A DNA stretch of 64,000 nucleotides from Omphiscola glabra (GCA_964017045.1 OZ024794.1:6732329-6796328); one strand, 5' to 3'; counted from the first letter of the stretch, positions 1-10,910 are shown. The notes: a model not told the origin generated them from the sequence alone. Made by a program: numbers and translations.

Positions 1-1772
1 AATAACCATGTCTCTATCCTCTATGTCATATAACCATGTCTCTATTCTCTATGTCATATAACCATGTCTCTATCCTCTATGTCATATAACCACGTCTCTA
101 TCCTCTATGTCATATAACCATGTCTCTATCCTCTATGTCATATAACCATGTCTCTATCCTCTATGTCATATAACCATGTCTCTATCCTCTATGTCATATA
201 ACCATGTCTCTATCCTCTATGTCATAAAACCATGTCTCTATCCTCTATGTCATATAACCATGTCTCTATCCTCTATGTCATATAACCATGTCTCTATCCT
301 CTATGTCATATAAACATGTCTCTATCCTCTATGTCATATAACCATGTCTCTATCATCTATGTCATATAACCATGTCTCTATCCTCTATGTCATATAACCA
401 TGTCTCTATCCTCTATGTCATATAACCATGTCTCTATCCACTATGTCATATAACCATGTCTCTATCCTCTATGTCATATAACCATGTCTCTATCCTCTAT
501 GTCATATAACCATGTCTCTATCCTCTATGTCATATAACCATGTCTCTATCCTCTATGTCATATAACCATGTCTCTATCCTCTATGTCATATAACCATGTC
601 TCTATCCTCTATGTCATATAACCATGTCTCTATCCTCTATGTCATATAACCATGTCTCTATCCTCTATGTCAAATAACCATGTCTCTATCCTCTATGTCA
701 TATAACCATGTCTATCCTCTACTTCATATAACCATGTCTATGTCATATAACCATGTCTCTATCCTCTATGTCATATAACCATGTCTCTATCCTCTATGTC
801 ATATAACCATGTCTCTATCCTCTATGTCATATAACCATGTCTCTATCCTCTATGTCATAAAACCATGTCTCTATCCTCTATGTCAAATAACCATGTCTCT
901 ATCCTCTATGTCATATAACCATGTCTCTATCCTCTATGTCAAATAACCATGTCTCTATCCTCTATGTCAAATAACCATGTCTCTATCCTCTATGTCATAT
1001 AACCATGTCTCTATCCTCTATGTCATATAACCATGTCTCTATCCTCTATGTCAAATAACCATGTCTCTATCCTCTATGTCAAATAACCATGTCTCTATCC
1101 TCTATGTCATATAACCATGTCTATATCCTCTATGTCATATAACCATGTCTCTATCCTCTATGTCATATAACCATGTCTATGTCATATAACCATGTCTCTA
1201 TCCTCTATGTCATATAACCATGTCTCTATCCTCTATGTCATATAACCATGTCTCTATCCTCTATGTCATATAACCATGTCTCTATCCTCTATGTCATATA
1301 ACCATGTCTCTATCCTCTATGTCAAATAACCATGTCTCTATCCTCTATGTCATATAACCATGTCTCTATCCTCTATGTCAAATAACCATGTCTCTATCCT
1401 CTTTGTCAAATAACCATGTCTCTATCCTCTATGTCATATAACCATGTCTCTATCCTCTATGTCATATAACCATGTCTCTATCCTCTATGTCAAATAACAA
1501 TGTCTCTATCCTCTATGTCAAATAACCATGTCTCTATCCTCTATGTCATATAACCATGTCTCTATCCTCTACTTCATATAACCATGTCTCTATCCTCTAT
1601 GTCATATAACCATGTCTCTATCCTCTATGTCATATAACCATGTCTCTATCCTCTATGTCATATAACCATGTCTCTATCCTCTATGTCATATAACCATGTC
1701 TCTATCCTCTATGTCATATAACCATGTCTCTATCCTCTATGTCATATAACCATGTCTCTATCCTCTATGTCA
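1..1772. repeat. 28-bp minisatellite, about 63 copies
   Basis: A head-to-tail array of a 28-bp unit (core ccatgtctctatcctctatg followed by tcatataa) runs from the window edge to about 1772, so its true left end is not seen. Most units are identical; common variants change tcatataa to tcaaataa or tcataaaa, and a few units are shortened to 'ccatgtctatgtcatataa'. There is no coding potential. Confidence 0.97.
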
Positions 1773-2067
1773 AGATTTTGTAGTGCATAATAAGAAAGCA
1801 TGTTTAATGGCTTTGCAAGTAAAATTCAAAGGATAGAAAAATATACGGGGTGTATACTGTTAAAGTGTATAATTTGAGCAGTGTAAACTCTAAGACAGCT
1901 GTGAAATAAATAATTGAATTGATAGAAATTCAGGTGGTGCCATGGGCACCTGCCCTACCTTCGATGCCCTAGTGTTACAGTATATTCTAATGTAGCATAG
2001 GGTTTGGCATTTTTTTTTCACTTCAACGTAGAGTTATTTTTAGCCACCACCTTTTTTCTCAAATAGG

Positions 2068-2185
2068 CCTTGATTTTGACTTCACCGAGTAAACATGCTG
2101 TGTCCTCCCTTACCCACCCCGCTCTTGGTTGGGAAAAAGCTGTTAACGTTCGACTGCGTTCCATTTGTTCTAAAGAATGCGGTAC
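2068..2185 (+). repeat. dispersed element upstream of the Ly6 exon (copy 1)
   Basis: About 115 bp beginning at 'gacttcaccgagtaaa' match the reverse complement of 17405-17535 with moderate divergence; the shared blocks include 'cgagtaaa', 'ttacccac/tc', 'tgggaaaa' and 'gaatgcggt'. The conceptual translations are also similar, but the copies are on opposite strands in unrelated contexts. An old interspersed repeat such as a SINE is therefore more likely than an exon. Only the sequence from 2214 onward is taken as coding. Confidence 0.55.
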
Positions 2186-2213
2186 ACTGCTACGTCTCCT
2201 TTGTCTTCCCCAG

Positions 2214-2498
2214 AAAGTCGTGTTCGAGATGATGAGCGAGACGGAGAAGGTGACCTACAAATCCACGGTACGGAGCTGTGCCGACGAATGCGTACCTCAA
2301 GACGATTTCAACAACTGTACCATCGAGCAGTACACGAGTCGGGGGTGTGTCCGGCGTGTGTGTTGTGACGACAGTGACATGTGCAACTCCGCCCCTGGGC
2401 TACACGCCCCCGATACTTACAACGGTGTCATCCTGTACTCTGTCTTGGTATCGTGTTTAGTGTTCAAGCTTGGCGCTTGTCTGTCACATAACAGTTGA
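2214..2498 (+). CDS. Terminal exon of a Ly6/uPAR-type GPI-anchored protein
   Basis: The exon starts after a pyrimidine-rich acceptor (ctcctttgtcttccccag, AG at 2212-2213) and reads 94 codons to a TGA at 2496. It encodes the second half of a three-finger Ly6/uPAR fold: spaced cysteines, then the family signature CCDDSDMCN, whose final Cys-Asn closes the domain. A small linker and a hydrophobic C-terminus (VILYSVLVSCLVFKLGACL) follow, as expected for a GPI-attachment signal. Such proteins act on the outer cell surface as modulators of receptors or adhesion. Upstream exons (signal peptide, first half of the domain) are not found in the window and must lie left of it or be hidden by repeats. The open frame extends upstream to 2070, but that part is intronic or repetitive. 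Confidence 0.72.
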   Translation, partial: KVVFEMMSETEKVTYKSTVRSCADECVPQDDFNNCTIEQYTSRGCVRRVCCDDSDMCNSAPGLHAPDTYNGVILYSVLVSCLVFKLGACLSHNS

Positions 2499-2760
2499 TG
2501 AAGTTTCTCTTGTGGCTGAAGTGATTCATGGACGCGGTCTTGTGGTTGTGCCGACATTGTACATACATATCTAATAGCAATGAAAGATCAACTAATAACT
2601 CTGTGACAAAATAGTCTATCGGTGACGCCCCATGGGTCAAATCAGCATAAAATGCACCCTGGTGTCCGCTATGTGTCGCAGGGACATGATTGCGACTATG
2701 GTCACGCGTATATATTTGATTCGTTGTGACAGCATTGAAGTTCATTTTTGATCTACTATT

Positions 2761-2766
2761 AATAAA
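2761..2766 (+). terminator. Poly(A) signal of the Ly6-type gene
   Basis: An AATAAA hexamer lies about 260 bp after the stop codon of the Ly6-type exon. It is followed by T-rich sequence, so a 3' UTR of about 280 bp is likely. Confidence 0.5.
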
Positions 2767-2902
2767 ACGTCTATTAAATATTTGACTTTTCGGCATGCAT
2801 TCGGTGTTAATAGCGTGTTGTCACCCGGTTCTAATGATAACACAGCTTTGTACTTTAGAATTGTGTCCTAGGTTGACGAGGATTTCGATACAAATATAAT
2901 CT

Positions 2903-3105
2903 TCCGGTAGCATCAAAGGTCATGCTGACCAAATCAATAGAATATTTCAGTAGCCTCACAGGTCGTGTGGACCTAATCAATAGAATCTCCCAGTAGCCTC
3001 ACAGGTCGTGTGGACCTAATCAATAGAATCTCCCAGTAGCCTCACAGGTCGTGCGGACCTAATCAATAGAATCTCCCAGTAGCCTCACAGGTCGTGTGGA
3101 CCTAA
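2903..3105. repeat. 43-bp minisatellite, 4-5 copies
   Basis: The unit contains 'cagtagcctcacaggtcgtg' and 'gacctaatcaatagaatct'. The first copy is degenerate and the rest are nearly identical. Confidence 0.9.
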
Positions 3106-3445
3106 TGTTTAGCGATATTTACAAAGCCAACACATGTCTCTCGAATTTCTTACAAATATTATTTTCGTCCATTAAAACATTTGTTATTGAAAGGTCCACT
3201 TGGTAAATAGTTTATTAATGTGATTCTTGCTACAGCTATTTAGTTACAAACTTAAACAAACTGATCAAGGAGATACCTTGTATCTTACTGTTTAAGGCAA
3301 ACAATAGAAGTAGCCGATGTTACCCGATGGTGTCGATGTTGTGAGCTAAACAGAGAATCCGGGCAAATTTTCCCACTTCGTCAAAGCTATTACAGCAGAC
3401 AACTAGATTATGACATGTTGTAACTCGTTAAATAAAGTGTTGGAC

Positions 3446-3517
3446 CAGTGGTTCTCAACCTGGGGGGGGGGGTCGAATGACCCTTAGATGGGGAATTAGG
3501 AATGTTGAGAACCACCG
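3446..3517. mobile_element. 72-bp hAT-type MITE with perfect 8-bp target duplication
   Basis: The left end CAGTGGTTCTCAACCT and the inverted right end CGGTGGTTCTCAACAT form terminal inverted repeats of the CAGTGGTTCTCAA type known from hAT/Charlie-like transposons. The element is flanked by an exact 8-bp duplication, tgttggac (3438-3445 and 3518-3525), the length hAT transposases make. The inside is a G-run plus 'gtcgaatgaccctt'. It has no coding capacity, so it was mobilised in trans. Confidence 0.88.
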
Positions 3518-3649
3518 TGTTGGACAAAAGTGTACGACCTTACAAGAAGACTTAATTCCTGCACAAATTAAGTTAAAAGTGTCACGGACTGTTTGCATTA
3601 GTTCACCCTCTCCACTGATCAAATGTAATTATCAAATACACACGCTTCA

Positions 3650-3835
3650 AGTCCCTATCCACATGCTCCTATCCTTCATCCACAAGCACCAAGTCATCAC
3701 CCAAATGCTCCAATCCATTATGAACAAACGCAAAGTCATCATCCACAAGCTTCAATCTACAGCACCAAGTCATCAATCACAGTTCTAATCCATCATCCAC
3801 AGATCCAAGTCATCATCCACAAGCAAGAATTCATC
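3650..3835. repeat. Degenerate 'catccacaagc' repeat
   Basis: Imperfect units of roughly 20-30 bp around 'catccacaagc/accaagtcatc' recur about eight times. The 103-codon plus-strand frame over this area follows the repeat and is not regarded as a gene. Confidence 0.7.
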
Positions 3836-3969
3836 ATAAATTCCTATTTTATTCTTTGATGTTAAACTCTGTCTGACCTTAATTTTCATTTAAAGACACA
3901 CTCTTTGATTGGTTAAGTTGATTAAAATAAAGCTTTGTTTTATTATTTCAAAATGTTTCTTAAATCATT

Positions 3970-4100
3970 AATGTCTAGTCATATTTATGTCTACTCATAT
4001 TTATGTCTAGTCATATTTAAGTCTAGTCTTATTTATGTCTAGTCGTATTTATGTCTAGTCATATTTATGTCTAGTCTTATTTATGTCTAGTCGTATTTCA
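3970..4100. repeat. 16-bp minisatellite
   Basis: Tandem 'atgtctagtcatattt' with single-base variants, about eight copies. Confidence 0.9.
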
Positions 4101-4334
4101 TGTATTTGGTTTTAAACGAAACAGCGTTGAAAAAACACTCTCACGATGATGTATCGCAGACATCAAACTATTCAAACCGAAAGACACCGTTTTAAAAGGA
4201 AACGTGAATTGTGCTTTAAAATCATATTTAGTCGACTAATTCTGCCGGCGGCACCATTAAAAAAATAGCGACCCGTGGATTGGAAAACCGTTATGTAGAA
4301 GTGTTATCTATTTCAGGAACAATCAACGTGGCTT

Positions 4335-4527
4335 ATGATTGAAGACAAAATGGCTTATGAATGAAGACAAAATGGCTTATAAATGAAGAAAAAGTGGTTT
4401 ATGATTGAAGACAAAATGGCTTAGAATTGAAGACAAAATTGCTTAGAATTGAAGACAAAATGGCTTAGAATTGAAGACAAAATGGCTTAGAATTGAAGAC
4501 AAAATGGCTTATGATTGAAGACAACAA
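4335..4527. repeat. 22-bp minisatellite
   Basis: Tandem 'aatggctta(t/g)(g/a)attgaagacaa', about nine copies, with two sub-variants (gcttatgattg and gcttagaattg) clustered in blocks. Confidence 0.92.
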
Positions 4528-5399
4528 AATTATTAATTGTACCAGACGCTATATCGCGTGTCCATCTTAGAATACCAATTAAATCATACAGAAACAGACA
4601 TTGTATTTCGGAGCCTGAGCCTTGGCAGCGTGCTTGGACTGGCATGGAAACTAACAACATACATCGCACGGCTTAGTTTACATCTTGTTCATTTGGCTGA
4701 AGCTGTCAAACTATACAATATGATAGGGGGCAAGAGATGCACGACTTACGATTAGAGCCGTCAAGATGGGCCCTACAACGCCTAAAAAAAATCACGAGAA
4801 GGCTCTGCTTAATATTATTATATTGATCCACGATAATCCATTAGGGATTTGATCAAACGTTAAGAGAAAAAATATCGCCTCAGAAATATTTAGTCGTTAT
4901 AAGTAAGGCAAATGACCACAGCAACTAATGCGTATATTTAAGTCACAGGTGTAGATAAGGAAAACAGCGATGAGAGTCATTGAATTAATGGTTTCATTGA
5001 AACGCGTTGCGTCTGGTGCTTCGCAATGACGTCCCGTCACCAGAGCTTCATCAACAATTTAGCTAGAAAACACCCTTCAGTTTATCTTCAGTGGACGTCT
5101 GCGCATGCCCGGTGTGGACGTGTGTTTGTTTACCTGTGTTTGTGACGAGGAATATTTCTCCCGATTATTACATTAATAGTCCATCAAGCTGTAAACACAT
5201 TGTGGTTTATAAACTAATATGATATTATTACTGGTCGAGGGCGAGGCCCAAAGTGACTGTCCTCATTATTGTAAGTTAAGCAAGTGATTTCGGAGCTTGT
5301 GTGCATCGTGTTGATATTCGGCGCCATCTTTATTACGGCTTCCTGCATTACTTTAAGCTTAGGCTTAGAATAACTCTATACCTGCCAGTGTGCTCTCAG
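4528..5399. other. Non-coding region, possible 5' flank of the 5589 exon
   Basis: I see no convincing gene. Between about 5020 and 5140 there are promoter-like motifs: a CRE-like 'aatgacgtc' and an NRF1-like 'tgcgcatgc'. They sit about 0.5 kb upstream of the first exon at 5589. Assigning promoter function is inference only. Confidence 0.3.
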
Positions 5400-5553
5400 C
5401 AGTGGCGTAGTGAGGGGGGCATCATGCCCCGGGCGCTACTCACAAAGGGGCACCAAATGGTATATTTTACTATAATAGTGTATGGTTTTCGAATGGGGGG
5501 GCGGTAAAAAGGTATTGTGCCCCCGGGAGCGAGTTAAGCTCGCTACGCCACTG
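5400..5553. mobile_element. 154-bp hAT-type MITE with perfect 8-bp target duplication
   Basis: The ends CAGTGGCGTAGTGAGG and, inverted, CAGTGGCGTAGCGAGC are flanked by the exact 8-bp duplication gctctcag (5392-5399, 5554-5561). The interior carries self-complementary 'gggggcatcatgccccggg' and 'gtgcccccgggagc'. No reading frame is present. The insertion lies less than 40 bp upstream of the start codon at 5589. A related end is seen near 48012-48023. Confidence 0.9.
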
Positions 5554-5588
5554 GCTCTCAGACTGCTATACGCCAGAGTGACACCAGT

Positions 5589-5708
5589 ATGTTCACCTAC
5601 AATATTACGCTGTATACCATTGTGTTAGCGGCTCTGGCAAATAAACTGTTTATCTGTGATGCCAAGAAACCAGAAGTTGACGTGTCATCTGTAAATTTAG
5701 ACTTAAGT
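5589..5708 (+). CDS. First coding exon of a secreted or membrane protein
   Basis: From ATG 5589 the frame reads MFTYNITLYTIVLAALANKL followed by FICDA and then a polar stretch. This is a good signal peptide with likely cleavage after CDA. A consensus donor GTAAGA follows at 5709 after one base of a codon (phase 1). Immediately after the donor the sequence becomes LINE-derived, so the LINE occupies the intron. The open frame that continues to 5981 is therefore a host exon joined by chance to retrotransposon sequence. No downstream exon of this gene was identified, and the family is not recognisable from the signal peptide. Confidence 0.45.
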
Positions 5709-5714
5709 AAGAAA

Positions 5715-6105
5715 ACAGTTTTCCGCACAACGGGTGCTGGTCACTGTGTGTTTGTTGACATTTTGCATAGATCAGCTCGAACCTGCTCTGCTCAGAGGCC
5801 CATAGGGCGCCAAAGACTTGTGCTATTACATCTGGCCTGCATCCTCCTAGCCAACTCCTACTCTCCTGAACCCAACCCTGGTCCGAATTTCGCTACGAGT
5901 GCTGACTCTCCTCCGTCACATACCCGCACATGTTCCCAGTCATTACGGACCTGCGGTACGTGTGACCTTGCTGTGCAGTGAGAAGACATAGGCGTTCCAT
6001 GGGAAAAATGTGGGCCATGGTTCCATGGTCAATGCCAAAGCATCGACACAGTCTATTACGAACAGCAGGGTGAAAATTCTGGCATGCCGTGGTACTGTGC
6101 TGTCT
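5715..6105 (+). pseudogene. LINE 5' ORF remnant: 2A-like motif and PHD finger
   Basis: Codons at 5868-5885 spell EPNPGP, preceded by a hydrophobic run. This resembles the 2A-like translational-recoding peptides (D-x-E-x-N-P-G-P) known from invertebrate non-LTR elements, although the leading Asp is replaced by Ser. Downstream, CGTCDLAV, then WEKCGPWFHGQC and WYCAVCG, match a Cys4-His-Cys3 PHD finger (about 5955-6100). A TGA at 5979 interrupts the finger between its first two cysteine pairs. The frame shifts soon after 6100. Confidence 0.7.
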
Positions 6106-7348
6106 GCGGAAGTCTGAAGAGGTGTTTGACCTCCATAGTGCAATGACAGAATCTACCTTCCCAGATTTCTCCCTAAATCCCTCATGCTCCACACCAACGG
6201 ACCTTCAAAGTTTTCAGCCCCCACACTGCTCTACTCCTATGCGCTGCAGTCAGCAAGACAAATGGAAATACAGACCATTGCGCATATTAAATATGAACTT
6301 TCAGTCTGCAAGCGGAAAGAGAGTCGAGATCACCAACTTGATCAACAGCTTAAAACCTGACATCATCTTGGGCACAGAAACATGGCTGAATCCCTCCATA
6401 GCCAACGCAGAGGTTGTACCGGATAATTTCAAACTATTCCGGCGTGATAGACGAGACAGAGGGGGAGGAGTCCATGACAGCCTAGACTGTCACGCTGTTC
6501 CAGAACTAGATGTTGATGACTGCGAACTCCTGTGGGTGAAGGTGAAGCTGAAGGGTAGACGCACACTTTATGTTTGTGCATATTACAGACCCAACACAGC
6601 AGATGAACCAAGCTTGAGGAGGTTTGAGGTGTAACTACAGAGAGCAATTCAGTCGAAGAACGCTTTTCTCCTTATAGGGGGAGATTTCAACTTTCCTGGT
6701 TGGAACTGGCAGATTCCTGCCTTGAAGCCCAAGTGTCCATACCCGGTCCTACACTCTGACTTTATGGAGATAATTAACAACCATGGTCTGGAACAGATGG
6801 TTAAAGAATCCACGAGAGGGGAAAACACTCTCGACCTACTCATCACCAACAGTCCACATCTCATCCCAAGAGTTGAGGTCATCCCTGGGATATCAGACCA
6901 CTGCATACCATATTGCGAATTTCAGGTCAGCGCACTAAAAAAGAAGCAGGCTGTGCGAGAAATCCCCATTTATGCCAAGGCTGACTGGGACAGCCTGAGA
7001 AGGGCAACGACAGAGCTGAGATCTAACATGCATGATATTCAGGGTAAAGCGACAATAGAAGAGCTGTGGATGAAGGTCAAGACAACACTAACTGATGCAG
7101 TAAAGAAATACATACAACACAAGACCACCAAACCAACGGTAAATCTGCCATGGGTCACAACTGAAATCCGTAGGCCCATACACAAGAGAGACCGCCAGTA
7201 CAAGCGAATGAAGAAGAATGGCTCGGTCGAACTGAAAGCCGAAGTACTGAGGCTCCGAAGAAACATCCAACGCTTACTGCGCAGATCCTACTGGAACTAC
7301 TTGAACGGCATCTTCTCAGAGGATAATATTAAGGCCAAGGGTTTCTAG
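6106..7348 (+). pseudogene. LINE endonuclease (EEP) remnant
   Basis: In one frame, interrupted by TAA at 6632, the blocks NMNFQSASGK, PDIILGTETWL, YVCAYYRPN, GGDFNFPGWNW, NTLDLLITN and ISDHCIPY are seen. They correspond to the conserved strands and catalytic Asn/Glu/Asp/His positions of exonuclease-endonuclease-phosphatase nucleases that nick target DNA. A TAG at 7346 and then a frame change precede the RT. A GTG at 6089 is the nominal start of the open stretch; it is not a real start. Confidence 0.85.
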
Positions 7349-7490
7349 AACAAGCGCTTCTGGAGCTACATCAAGCACCAAAAGTCATCAAACACTGGGG
7401 TTTCACCCCTGAGATGGAACGGCCATTTGACAGTCGGTCTTTGGTGACGGTAGAGAGTACTGAGAGGTCGAGTTCCTTCTAAATTCCAAC

Positions 7491-9053
7491 ATGATGAGCA
7501 CATCCTACCCCGTCATAGAAGATATCCACATTTCAGAACAGGGTGTTCTGGCACTCCTTAAATCCATTAACCCATACAAGGCATGTGGTGCTGACAACAT
7601 TAAACCACGAGTGCTCAAAGAATTGGCAAATGAAATCGCTCCCTCGCTGACAATCCTCTTCCAATCGTCGCTACTCACAGGCAACGTTCCAACCGACTGG
7701 AGAACAGTGCATGTCACTCCAATCTACAAAAAAGGGGAGCAATACGACCCAGCCAACTACCGCCCGGTATCTCTCACCAGCGTAGTATGCAAACTATTGG
7801 AGCACATAATAGTAAGTGCGGTCATGAATAATCTTGAAAACCACAATATACTGAATGACTGTCAACATGGCTTCCGAGTCAATAGATCATGTGAGACGCA
7901 ACTCCTTGAATTTGCTGAAGATTTGACGACCAATTTGGAGAACAGCAAGCAAAATGATGTGCTTGTACTGGACTTGTCAAAGGCATTTGACCGTGTCAAT
8001 CATAGCTTGCTATTACACAAACTGCAGAGATATGGGATTGAAGGCAATACCAAAACATGGATCTCTGGCTTCCTCAGCGACCGATGCCAGGCCGTAGTGA
8101 TAGACGGCACAACCTCCTCCTTTGTCCGTGTTAAGTCAGGGGTCCCCCAGGGCTCTGTGCTAGGCCCCTGTTTGTTCCTAGCATATATCAATGACCTGCC
8201 CGAGAAGCTGACCTCCCAAGCAAGACTGTTCGCAGATGACACGGCGGTGTATAGGACGATCACCAACAGATCTGACCAGGACCAGCTGCAACAGGACCTC
8301 CATCGGTTAGCCGAGTGGGAGATGAGCTGGGACATGGAACTTCATCCAGTCAAGTGCCAGACACTGTCAGTCTCCAGAAGCAGAGCCCCTCTACACCACC
8401 CTTACGAATTGCATGGCCATATTCTAGAGCCAGTTTCCTCCGTAAAGTACCTAGGTGTTACCGTCCAAAAAGAAGTCCGATGGGACGAGCACATTAACAA
8501 TGTGTGCAACCGGGCAAACAAGACCCTGGGGTTCCTAAGGCGAAATCGGAAGATCGGCAACTCAGGCGTGAAAGAAAAAGCCTATAAAGCCTTTGTCCGG
8601 TCGCTTTTAGAGTACGCATCCTCAGTCTGGGACCCATTTACCCAGAAGAGCATCGATAGGTTGGAGGTGGTCCAACGACGGGCAGCACACTTTGTCATGA
8701 ACCGCTACAGAAACACCTCTAGTGTTGGCAACATGCTGGAAACATTAGGCTGGTCACCGTTGGAAGAACGACGACGACTATCTAGGCTCTCCATGTTGTA
8801 CAAGATAAAAAATGGGCTGGTCCACTGCTCCAGTATCAAACAGAAACTCGTCAATCTCCCCCCTAGACAGCGAAGAGGTCACGACAAGCAATTTCGACTT
8901 TTAAAAACAAGAACTCAGTACAGGAGCTCCTCATTCCTGCCAAAGACAATAAGGGACTGGAACAAGCTTCCAAAAGCAACAATTGAGGCGACTACGCTTG
9001 ACACATTTGCGGCTCTTGCCTCCTGTCCTGCAACCAGTGAAATATCCACTTGA
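7491..9053 (+). pseudogene. LINE reverse transcriptase (520-codon open stretch)
   Basis: All RT landmarks are present: YKACGADNI, HVTPIYKKG, NYRPVSLTS, HGFRVNRSCETQL, LDLSKAFDRVNH, GVPQGSVLGP and the catalytic LFADDTAVY. The CR1/Jockey-type thumb and C-terminal region follow (SSVKYLGVTV, KAFVRSLLEYASSVWDPF, RRAAHFV). The stop is at 9051. The domain itself is intact but is separated from the endonuclease by stops and a frame change, so it is treated as part of a dead copy. Confidence 0.9.
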
Positions 9054-9384
9054 AAACCACGCACATTAACATCGCGAACCCCTCTGAACCATAGGAGCCA
9101 TAATGATCAATCCATTGATCGTGGGCCCTCAAAACATAGAAGAAGAAGAAGATAATTTCTATTTCTATCTTTATACACGTTGATTCCAATTTGTATTGTT
9201 AGCATCGTTTTCTTGAAATGTGATTAAGATGGTTTGATCTTCAACACATTTAACGTATCTCTTTTAATACTATATTTTTAACATCCTTTATTGGTTTTCA
9301 GCTTTGATTCCTATCTATGTATGTGTATGCATCAGTCTATGTCCAGAAAAGACCAACTGCAGAGCTTGGATATGTGGGTGTTTC

Positions 9385-9585
9385 TTATTATACAATGCCC
9401 AAGCGATTTTTTGGGGCACCAGGTTATTATGCAGTGCCCAAGCGATTCTTTGGGTACCAGTTTATTATGCAGTACCCAAGCGATTCTTTTGGCACCAGTT
9501 TATTATGCAGTGCCCTGGCGATTCTTTGGGGCACCAGGTTATTATACAGTGTTCAAGCAAGTTTTTGGTGCACCAGGTGAAACCA
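9385..9585. repeat. 39-bp minisatellite, about 5 copies
   Basis: The unit contains 'gcccaagcgattctttgggg' and 'caccaggttattatgcagt'. Because the period is a multiple of three, all three plus frames stay open across the array; none is believed to be coding. Confidence 0.9.
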
Positions 9586-9599
9586 CTAGGTGTGCTTTA

Positions 9600-10019
9600 A
9601 CGATTCAATAGTAAATATGCTTTTATAAAATGATTTTAAAAATGTTGTTTGCAATATGTTTACAAAAGGCAAACGAGAAACAAGTTTAAGTCTATGAATG
9701 AGGATGATTTCAACTTTCAATATTCTCAAAGAAATATTAAATGGCAAAGTCCGTAAACTTGAGGCCGGTCTGGTCTATTGGATAATGAAATAAACAAACC
9801 ATTTTGGTATTTTGATTCCAGTTTTTTAATATCTAAATCTGTACACAAAATTATATATGAGAGAAGAAGTTTGCAATGTTATCATTGACGGAGTGTGCAT
9901 TCGGAGACGTAGAATTTTTCAGGATGAGGAGGGGGGACATTGTTGAACTATCATGTTGTTCTTGCCAGCCTCGATACGGAGCCCTGTCTCGAGATGATAT
10001 TGAGAACCCTCGTCCCACC
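9600..10019. other. Non-coding, 3' flank of the minus-strand terminal exon
   Basis: AT-rich sequence without a credible gene. It would hold the 3' UTR of the exon at 10020-10231. No clear AATAAA on the minus strand was found close to the stop. Confidence 0.3.
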
Positions 10020-10231
10020 TCACGTCATTTTGTCTCGTCTGCGTGCTAACATGAGACCGGCACTTCCAATACAACTGACCGCCAGCACGGTGGCCAGCAC
10101 AGCCACTGAAACAATGGCCGACAGTGGCCAGGTGGAGGGATATGACGGTGGAGAGACAGGTGGAGGTGTGCTGAGGCTAAGAATCTGGTTCGTTGTATAC
10201 ACACCAATGATGTGATTGTTGTCTTTCGTAT
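10020..10231 (-). CDS. Terminal exon of a type I membrane protein (Ig-type locus B)
   Basis: On the minus strand an acceptor (ccttattttgtctcatcag, AG at 10233-10232) opens a frame that starts with two bases (phase 1) and runs 69 codons to TGA. It encodes a Thr/Ser/Pro-rich juxtamembrane stretch (STPPPVSPPSYPSTW), a long hydrophobic helix (AIVSVAVLATVLAVSC and onward to GLML) and a basic cytoplasmic tail ARRRDKMT. This layout is that of the end of a single-pass surface receptor. It is phase-compatible with the microexon at 11217-11241 and has no sequence similarity to the terminal exon of the 44-57 kb gene. Confidence 0.55.
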
Positions 10232-10484
10232 CTGATGAGACAAAATAAGGATCAAGGTTAGCAACAAATTCGATAATCAGAGTCTACTTGAAAAAAAAAA
10301 CTATTAGAATAAATTGATCAAAAACATAAACGACAATTTGTATAAATTGATCAAAACATATATACGAAACTTTGTAAAATCTCATAAAGTCGTCAAACTT
10401 TACGCTAACATATTAACTTGTTTTATTTTAAAACGTACCATCGAACAAGAAAATTGCATTTAAGTAATTAATTGAAGGCTGCAC

Positions 10485-10910
10485 CTATTGGTACCAGGGT
10501 ACTAGAATTGAGAGGTTGGGATTAAAAAACAATTTGAAATATTATTTTTAGGTTTGTAAGACAAAACGTGGCATCAAATGAAAGATAATTGAATGTACTA
10601 TACGTTTGTAATCTTAATTCTTCAGTTTTACTAAAATAAACTACCACAAATGACACCCGAATAGCATTGAGTCTAATGGTACCCGGGTGAGAATGGCGGC
10701 GCTGCGTGTCTGGGTCCATTTTGACTAATGTTGTTCGGCTGTCATTTATAGTAATTTTTTTTAGTTTAAATAAGGAATTAAGTTTACAAACCTATAGTGC
10801 ATTCAATTATCTTTCATTTGATACCTCATTTGGTCTTACAAACCCAACAATAATGTTTTTAATAGTTTTTTAATCCCAACCTCTCACTACTGGTACCCGG
10901 GTACCAATAG
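10485..10910. mobile_element. 426-bp fold-back MITE with about 180-bp inverted ends
   Basis: The left end (ctattggtaccagggtac) and the inverted right end (ctattggtacccgggtac) match, and the match continues inward for about 180 bp at roughly 80% identity by eye, including 'gagaggttgggattaaaaaa' and 'tcaaatgaaagataattgaa'. The centre holds 'gaatggcggcgctgcg'. No target duplication is clear. There is no coding capacity. Confidence 0.82.

Larger units (their letters stand above)
5715..9160 (+). mobile_element. Degenerate non-LTR retrotransposon (CR1/Jockey superfamily)
   Basis: About 3.4 kb holds, in order, a 2A-like/PHD-finger segment, an apurinic-like (EEP) endonuclease and a reverse transcriptase with a normal C-terminal domain. 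The 3' untranslated part ends in a short (gaa)n tail at about 9140-9160, typical of target-primed integration. Coding sequence is broken by at least two in-frame stops (5979 TGA, 6632 TAA), a third stop at 7346 and two frame changes, so the copy is inactive. It lies in the intron after the signal-peptide exon at 5589, on the same strand. The exact 5' end is not visible. Confidence 0.88.

Noticed and set aside
1..1772. Could the left array, or others, be CRISPR?
   Set aside because: Units are directly adjacent with no unique spacers; this is a minisatellite in an animal genome.
5709..5981. Continuation of the 5589 frame to 5981 as one protein
   Set aside because: Past the donor at 5709 the sequence is retrotransposon (NPGP and PHD blocks), so the fusion is accidental.
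9291..9611. Three overlapping plus-strand frames after a 'ggttttcag' acceptor-like site at 9300
   Set aside because: Considered as the second exon for the 5589 gene, but the frames run straight into the 39-bp minisatellite and show no domain.
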